Source of the DNA: UBA1858 sp963926275
GTDB lineage: Bacteria > Pseudomonadota > Gammaproteobacteria > UBA4575
Assembly (NCBI GenBank): GCA_963926275.1
Contig: CAWUWP010000094.1
Span: forward strand, 1 to 28,230
DNA: 28,230 nucleotides
Direction of reading: 5' to 3'
Below are positions 24,204-28,230 of the stretch, in pieces. The number at the start of each line of letters is the position of its first letter. The first letter of the stretch is position 1. Both the position numbers and the translations under genes were made by a program. The notes beneath the pieces are model-generated. The model was not told the origin of the DNA and ran no database searches. It was given only the letters and a program-made list of their open reading frames with translations.

Positions 24204-27200
24204 ACTTGCATTAAGTAATCCCACTGCAGCCCTTGTGACTGCATTGTTGATTGTGTTATTTGGTTTTTTAGCATTACGCGCCTTACCTGTTCAACTCACC
24301 CCCGAAGTAGAACGACCCGAAATTACTATTACCACTGCTTGGCGTGGCGCCGCTCCTGAAGAAGTAGAAGCTGAGATTATCGAACCTCAGGAAGATCAGT
24401 TACGTGGTTTACCTGGCATGACCGAGTTATTGTCAGAAGCACGTCAGGGCTCAGGTAAAATTACCATTTCATTTGATGTCGACTTCAGTCTCGAACGCGG
24501 ATTAATCGAAGTTATTAATCGGCTCAACCGTGTCCCTCAATATCCTAACGATGCCGATGAACCCATCCTCAGCACAGCGGGAGGGCGTAGCCGTCCCATC
24601 GCTTGGTTTATCATTAAACCTGCTGCTGGCAATGAAATTAACATTGAAGACTATCGTGACTATATAGAAGAAGTCGTTCAATCACGCTTTGAACGCGTGG
24701 CAGGTGTGGCGTTATCTGAAGTGCGCGGCGGTAATGAGCGAGAAGTACGTATTACCGTAGACCCATACAAAGCCGCAGGCATGGGCATTGATTTAGTCAA
24801 CGCTGCCAGTATCGTCGGCAATAATGAAGATGTGTCAGGTGGAACGGTCGATGTCGGCAAACGCAGATACATTTTACGTTACACCGGCGCACTAGACCCA
24901 AAAGACTTAGCCGCACTAGTTATAGAGTGGCGTGATGGGCAACCTGTTTATCTACGTGACATAGCTAGTGTGACTGTTCAACCTTCGGATCGCGATAACT
25001 TTGTGATTACACGGGGTGAACCTGCGATTGCGGTAAATGCTTATCGTGAAGCTGGTGTGAATGTATTAGATGTCATGACTGACTTACAACTAGCCATGGC
25101 AGAATTAAAAGATGGCCCGCTAAAGCGTTCTAAATTAAATATAGAACAAGTCTACGATGAGACCGTTTATATCCACAGCTCTATTCAATTACTAAGAAGT
25201 AATCTTGGATTAGGCGTCGTACTTGCGGTGTTAATTTTATGGTGGTTCCTACGACGCATACGCGCCACCATGGTGGTCACTATCACCATTCCTTTATGTT
25301 TGTGCGTTGCGTTTGTAGTCACGCTCGCTGCTGGAAAATCGATTAATGTCATCTCCTTAGCCGCAATGGCCTTTGCCGTCGGCATGGTGATGGACGCCGC
25401 CATTATTGTGCTTGAAAATATTGTCCGTCTGAAAGAAAAAGGCGAGTCAGCGTTTGATGCTGCATTAAAAGGTACCATACAAGTGTGGCCGGCATTATTA
25501 GCTTCCACGGCGACTACTGTCGCTATATTTTTGCCGGTTTTATTTTTAAGAGATCAAAGCGGGCAGTTGTTTGCTGATTTGTCCATCGCCATTATTGCCG
25601 CCATTATTGCTTCATTATTTGTAGCCACCGTACTTATACCCGCGGCCAGCATGGTATGGCTCAAGAAAACCATTTTTGTTGATAAGCACAGCGGCATATG
25701 GGATTTAGTCACAGATAAAATCACTCACGTGACTCAATCAAGCCTGTCTCGCGTTATTATTGTTGCACTACTTATTACCGTACCTATCGCCAGTTCAATT
25801 GTTCTTTTTCCTGATCGTGATTACTTGCCCACCGGCAATCGTAATCTAGTGTTTGGTTTTGTATTACCCCCACCCGGCGTTAACGTTGCTCACATCAAAG
25901 ATGAAATGGGTGATGTGATTGCTGATCGCATTCAGCCTTATCTCACAGGTGAAAAACAACCCAAGATCAAACATTACTTTTTTGTCGCGAGTGCAGGTTC
26001 CATCTTCATTGGTGGACGTGCTGAGGACCCTACCCGAGTTGATGAACTTGTCGGCATACTCAACCAAGTTGTCAGTGGCTTCCCTGATACATTTGCCATC
26101 GTTAGAAAGGCCTCTTTATTTTCTGGCTTCGGCGCCAATCGAGAAATTGAAGTTAACGTTCAAGGCACAAATATCGATGCCTTGATAGAAACCGCGTTAG
26201 CTGGTTTCATCGCTATCCCTCAAAAACTCCCGGGCGCTAGAGTCCGCCCACGCCCCGGACTAGAACTTGCCGAACCTGAATTACAATTAGCACCTCGGGA
26301 TGATCGATTAAGAGAAGCCGGCTGGAATCGAGAAACACTCGCACAAATTTCAAGAATATTAGGCGACGGCATGCAAGTCGGTGAATACTTTGACGGCGAC
26401 GAACGCTTAGATATATTAGTGCGTGTCCCCATGTGGGAAACACCTGAACAACTCACTGCTATTCCTTTACACACACCGAATGCAGGCGTTGTTCCGTTTG
26501 GTGAATTAGTTGATGTAATAAGAACCGCCGGCCCCAATACTATTCGCCGATTAGACAGACGACGCACCATCACACTTGAAGTCACCCCACCTGATGACAT
26601 TCCACTTGAACAAGCACTGAAAATCATTCAGTCAGAAGTCGCACCCATCATGGAGCCATTGCTACCTAATGACGGCGTCATTCGCTATGGGGGTTCAGCT
26701 GATAATTTAAAAGTAGCTATCAGCAACTTAAGCAGTAGCTTTATTGTCGCGCTAATTATCTTATTACTTTTAATGGCGGCATTATTTAGATCATTCTTTG
26801 ACAGCCTTCTAGTTATGCTCGCCTTACCGCTTGCCACCATTGGCGGAGTTATTGCACTAAAAATACTCGGCCTACCCGCCGACCTTTTAACATTAATCGG
26901 CTTTATTATTTTATTAGGCCTGGTGGTTAACAATGCAATATTACTGGTGTATCAAGCACGCACATCAGAACGAGAAGGCCTGGCGCGTAACGAAGCAATA
27001 AGAAATGCAATTCGCACCCGTATACGCCCGATATTAATGAGCACATCAACCACCGTGTTTGGCATGTTACCTTTAATTATATTTGCCGGCGCAGGCGCAG
27101 AACTTTATCGCGGGTTAGCAGCGGTTATTGTCGGCGGAATGATTGTCAGCACATTCTTTACACTTGTATTGATTCCAAGCTTATTACAATTCAATTTTAA

Positions 27201-27216
27201 GAAGAAAGTTGCCTAA
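24190..27216 (+). CDS. RND family efflux pump, inner-membrane permease
   Basis: A 1008-residue RND transporter with two repeats of a membrane helix, a large periplasmic porter part and five helices. Family stretches include ALPVQLTPEVERPEI near residue 31, FDVDFSLERG, and two conserved helix motifs. In TM4 the AcrB D407-D408 pair reads M401-D402-A403, and in TM10 the AcrB K940 position reads N914 (GLVVNNAILLV). The proton relay therefore differs from AcrB, as in a subfamily of such pumps. ATG 24190 is chosen over the upstream GTG 24151 because it starts right before the first helix; it overlaps the adaptor gene. No outer-membrane factor gene follows. Substrate unknown. Confidence 0.9.
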   Translation: MSPTKLALSNPTAALVTALLIVLFGFLALRALPVQLTPEVERPEITITTAWRGAAPEEVEAEIIEPQEDQLRGLPGMTELLSEARQGSGKITISFDVDFSLERGLIEVINRLNRVPQYPNDADEPILSTAGGRSRPIAWFIIKPAAGNEINIEDYRDYIEEVVQSRFERVAGVALSEVRGGNEREVRITVDPYKAAGMGIDLVNAASIVGNNEDVSGGTVDVGKRRYILRYTGALDPKDLAALVIEWRDGQPVYLRDIASVTVQPSDRDNFVITRGEPAIAVNAYREAGVNVLDVMTDLQLAMAELKDGPLKRSKLNIEQVYDETVYIHSSIQLLRSNLGLGVVLAVLILWWFLRRIRATMVVTITIPLCLCVAFVVTLAAGKSINVISLAAMAFAVGMVMDAAIIVLENIVRLKEKGESAFDAALKGTIQVWPALLASTATTVAIFLPVLFLRDQSGQLFADLSIAIIAAIIASLFVATVLIPAASMVWLKKTIFVDKHSGIWDLVTDKITHVTQSSLSRVIIVALLITVPIASSIVLFPDRDYLPTGNRNLVFGFVLPPPGVNVAHIKDEMGDVIADRIQPYLTGEKQPKIKHYFFVASAGSIFIGGRAEDPTRVDELVGILNQVVSGFPDTFAIVRKASLFSGFGANREIEVNVQGTNIDALIETALAGFIAIPQKLPGARVRPRPGLELAEPELQLAPRDDRLREAGWNRETLAQISRILGDGMQVGEYFDGDERLDILVRVPMWETPEQLTAIPLHTPNAGVVPFGELVDVIRTAGPNTIRRLDRRRTITLEVTPPDDIPLEQALKIIQSEVAPIMEPLLPNDGVIRYGGSADNLKVAISNLSSSFIVALIILLLLMAALFRSFFDSLLVMLALPLATIGGVIALKILGLPADLLTLIGFIILLGLVVNNAILLVYQARTSEREGLARNEAIRNAIRTRIRPILMSTSTTVFGMLPLIIFAGAGAELYRGLAAVIVGGMIVSTFFTLVLIPSLLQFNFKKKVA

Positions 27217-27523
27217 CCATTAAATTTTAACATTCATGATTATTGCGTGAGCATGCCGATACCTCACGCGAATGCACCTATGTCACAACACACATCTAAC
27301 ACAAGGGCTAAAACCACCCAACTTCATCCTACCTAAGTTAATAAAGCTTTTATAATCAGTACTCCCAAACGTATGACGCTTTATAAATAACAGCAGCAGC
27401 TTAATATCAAACAATTATTATCATAGAATCGTATGTTTAATATACTCAAAAAATGAATTGTATCAAGAAGTATATACATCGCAGTGACGCAATTAATCTA
27501 GTCGCTACAACATATACTTAACA
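27217..27523. other. Intergenic region before the cassette array
   Basis: AT-rich and without a supported gene, and no integrase gene is present. A GCGTGAG/CTCACGC hairpin (27245-27251 with 27263-27269) lies 29 bases after the RND stop and lacks a T tract. Near the right edge three TATAC-ending boxes occur (27471-27477, 27512-27517, 27525-27530), the last being part of the core-like GTTATAC. A TATACT (27513-27518) could be a -10 box, but no good -35 is seen. Confidence 0.5.
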
Positions 27524-27530
27524 GTTATAC
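27524..27530 (+). other. Core-like recombination site GTTATAC (attI-like or cassette junction)
   Basis: The heptamer fits the G^TTRRRY core of integron sites except for one position. It is the exact reverse complement of the R'' box (27952-27958) of the downstream attC, as expected if a cassette begins at T27525. Whether the sequence to its left is an attI or a decayed attC cannot be decided: the usual L' to R' spacer is absent. Confidence 0.5.
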
Positions 27531-28030
27531 ACTCGGAGAGCAGGAGAAAATGTGTGAACAATAAACTTGTACGGAATGGGCTTATCGCTGCAGCGCTAAT
27601 GAATATTGGTGGTGTTCTTGTGTTTTCACGAGTATTCAACAACGCGGCCATCAATAATGCCGACCCCGTTGTAATGTCCAATTTTGGGCTGCTAATGATT
27701 GTCGTATGGGTTTGGCTTACATAGGCGCTGCGACTATTCATTCAAGCATCAAGTGGCTGGCAGGCGTATTCGTTCTTGAAAAACTCGCTTATGTTGTAGT
27801 TTGGATAGTCTGGATGTTAGAAAATAGCCTGGCTTCGGTTTACTCCACCGACCTGTTTGCGGGAATATTTTACAGTATCTATGGCTTAAATGATTTTGTG
27901 TTCATGTTGTTTTTTGCCTGGTTGTTTGTTTCTAGACACCAAGAAAGCATTGTATAACACAAAGTTCAAGCCGTTCACGATGCACACTCGGACGCCCAGC
28001 GCATCGTACTGGTCGCCGCTTAACTGAGCG
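27525..28030 (+). mobile_element. Putative integron gene cassette 1 (506 bp)
   Basis: Bounded by the core-like GTTATAC on the left and the R' core of the attC on the right. It has cassette layout: a short leader of 29 bases, one gene that fills almost the whole unit, and an attC whose R'' box contains the gene's stop codon. No integrase gene is present in the window, so this may be an array far from its integrase or an integrase-less array. Confidence 0.7.
27554..27957 (+). pseudogene. Cassette-encoded integral membrane protein, frameshifted
   Basis: A GTG-started frame with GGAG eight to ten bases upstream gives 56 residues (MNNKLVRNGLIAAALMNIGG ... SNFGLLMIVVW) and stops at 27722-27724. 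The rest continues one frame over as GLAYIGAATIHSSIKWLAG, then KLAYVVVWIVWMLEN and a last hydrophobic helix ending VSRHQESIV, stopping at 27957. Read together this is a protein of about 134 residues with four hydrophobic helices. Restoring one G in the GGG run at 27708-27710 would rejoin the frames. I recognise it only as a hypothetical membrane protein. The stop codon lies in the attC R'' box, as in many cassettes. Either a true inactivating deletion or a homopolymer sequencing error. Confidence 0.75.
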
Positions 28031-28036
28031 TTATAT
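27952..28036 (+). repeat. Integron attC site (59-base element), 85 bp
   Basis: R'' GTATAAC (27952-27958) and R' GTTATAT (28030-28036) bound an imperfect dyad. Inside, the left arm AGTTCAAGC (27963-27971) pairs with GCTTAACT (28018-28025), leaving one unpaired C in L''; on the bottom strand this is the extrahelical G known from attC hairpins. Further in, ACGATGC (27978-27984) pairs with GCATCGT (28001-28007). Box order, spacing, length and the bulge all match attC structure. Confidence 0.82.
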
Positions 28037-28230
28037 GGCTTTTATGCTTAGACTCGCTGAAACGATTTCATGCCCAAGATGCAAGGCAAGTGTTGTTGTA
28101 ACTAGTGACGGTAAATGTCCCGTCTGTGGTGCTGAGATAGCACAAGAAAAATTAGATGCCTATTCATATAAAAACAAAGGGTATAACAAATATAATTTCT
28201 TGGTCGCAGCAATAGCAGTACCGACTGCTA
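28035..28230 (+). CDS. Zinc-ribbon membrane protein of cassette 2, partial at 3' end
   Basis: The first 65 residues of a gene cut by the window edge. A zinc ribbon with C13-P-R-C16 and C28-P-V-C31-G is followed by a charged linker and, from about residue 54, a hydrophobic stretch that probably begins a membrane helix. The ATG at 28035 overlaps the last two bases of the attC R' core, so only six bases separate the recombination point from the start codon; a second ATG (codon 4) is possible. Such near-zero leaders are common in integron cassettes. No function can be assigned. Confidence 0.65.
   Translation, partial: MAFMLRLAETISCPRCKASVVVTSDGKCPVCGAEIAQEKLDAYSYKNKGYNKYNFLVAAIAVPTA

Noticed and set aside
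26220..26627. Antisense open frames within the RND, soeA and other large genes
   Set aside because: They lie opposite strongly conserved coding sequence and have no ribosome site or protein-like composition; they are frame shadows.
27382..27530. A possible full attC ending at GTTATAC 27530
   Set aside because: The upstream TATAA/AACAG sequences do not pair with the right side, and the usual L'-R' spacer is missing. Left as a core-like site only.
1..28230. CRISPR arrays, tRNA or rRNA genes, insertion sequences
   Set aside because: I saw no regularly spaced repeats, no tRNA cloverleaf with the conserved T-loop sequence, no rRNA-like sequence and no transposase.

Overview
The window looks like a chromosomal segment of a moderately AT-rich sulfur-oxidising gammaproteobacterium. 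The main evidence is a complete cytoplasmic sulfite dehydrogenase operon (soeABC, minus strand, 5.7-10.3 kb). OxyR, a bacterial-type ferredoxin-NADP reductase, a Fae-like protein, ApbE, ArsS and an RND pump also fit. The lineage is inferred from gene content and protein character; no rRNA, tRNA or other phylogenetic marker is present.

Layout. 0-3.2 kb: a conserved hypothetical protein, a ChrA-type chromate transporter, a tiny minus-strand transcription unit encoding a 33-residue membrane peptide (not a normal-length ORF), and an AI-2E family permease. 3.2-4.5 kb: a minus-strand set of two small unknown proteins (79 and 149 aa) followed, with a TAATG overlap, by an eroded uracil-DNA glycosylase family gene. 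4.6-5.7 kb: a Rieske ferredoxin whose promoter places the mRNA start at its ATG, and a small secreted cysteine-containing protein. 5.7-10.3 kb: soeC, soeB and soeA. 10.6-12.2 kb: a DUF4126 membrane protein and ferredoxin-NADP reductase. 12.2-13.5 kb: a degraded accessory patch with a dRS3-like palindrome, a pseudogene with internal stops and an unknown 122-aa protein. 13.5-17.3 kb: SixA-like phosphatase, a frameshifted DUF3617 gene, a Fae homologue, an ApbE lipoprotein and OxyR. 17.4-19.8 kb (minus): MATE exporter and FAH-family enzyme. 19.9-27.2 kb (plus): a VTT/TVP38-flavoprotein disulfide reductase fusion coupled to ArsS, then an RND adaptor/permease pair. 27.5-28.2 kb: the start of what I read as an integron gene-cassette array.

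Functional links. SoeABC would oxidise cytoplasmic sulfite and pass electrons to the quinone pool. The VTT-reductase and ArsS pair suggests metal(loid) or arsenic-related chemistry. OxyR, MATE, RND and ChrA are stress and export functions.

The least expected structure is at the right end. An 85-bp attC-like site (27952-28036) has R'', L'', L' and R' boxes and the extra base in L'' expected of attC. Its R'' box is the exact reverse complement of a core-like GTTATAC at 27524-27530, which defines a 506-bp cassette. The next cassette gene begins inside the R' core. No integrase gene is visible. Four genes in the window are broken by frameshifts or stops; two of the frameshifts look like loss of one base from a G run, so either genome erosion or assembly error must be considered.
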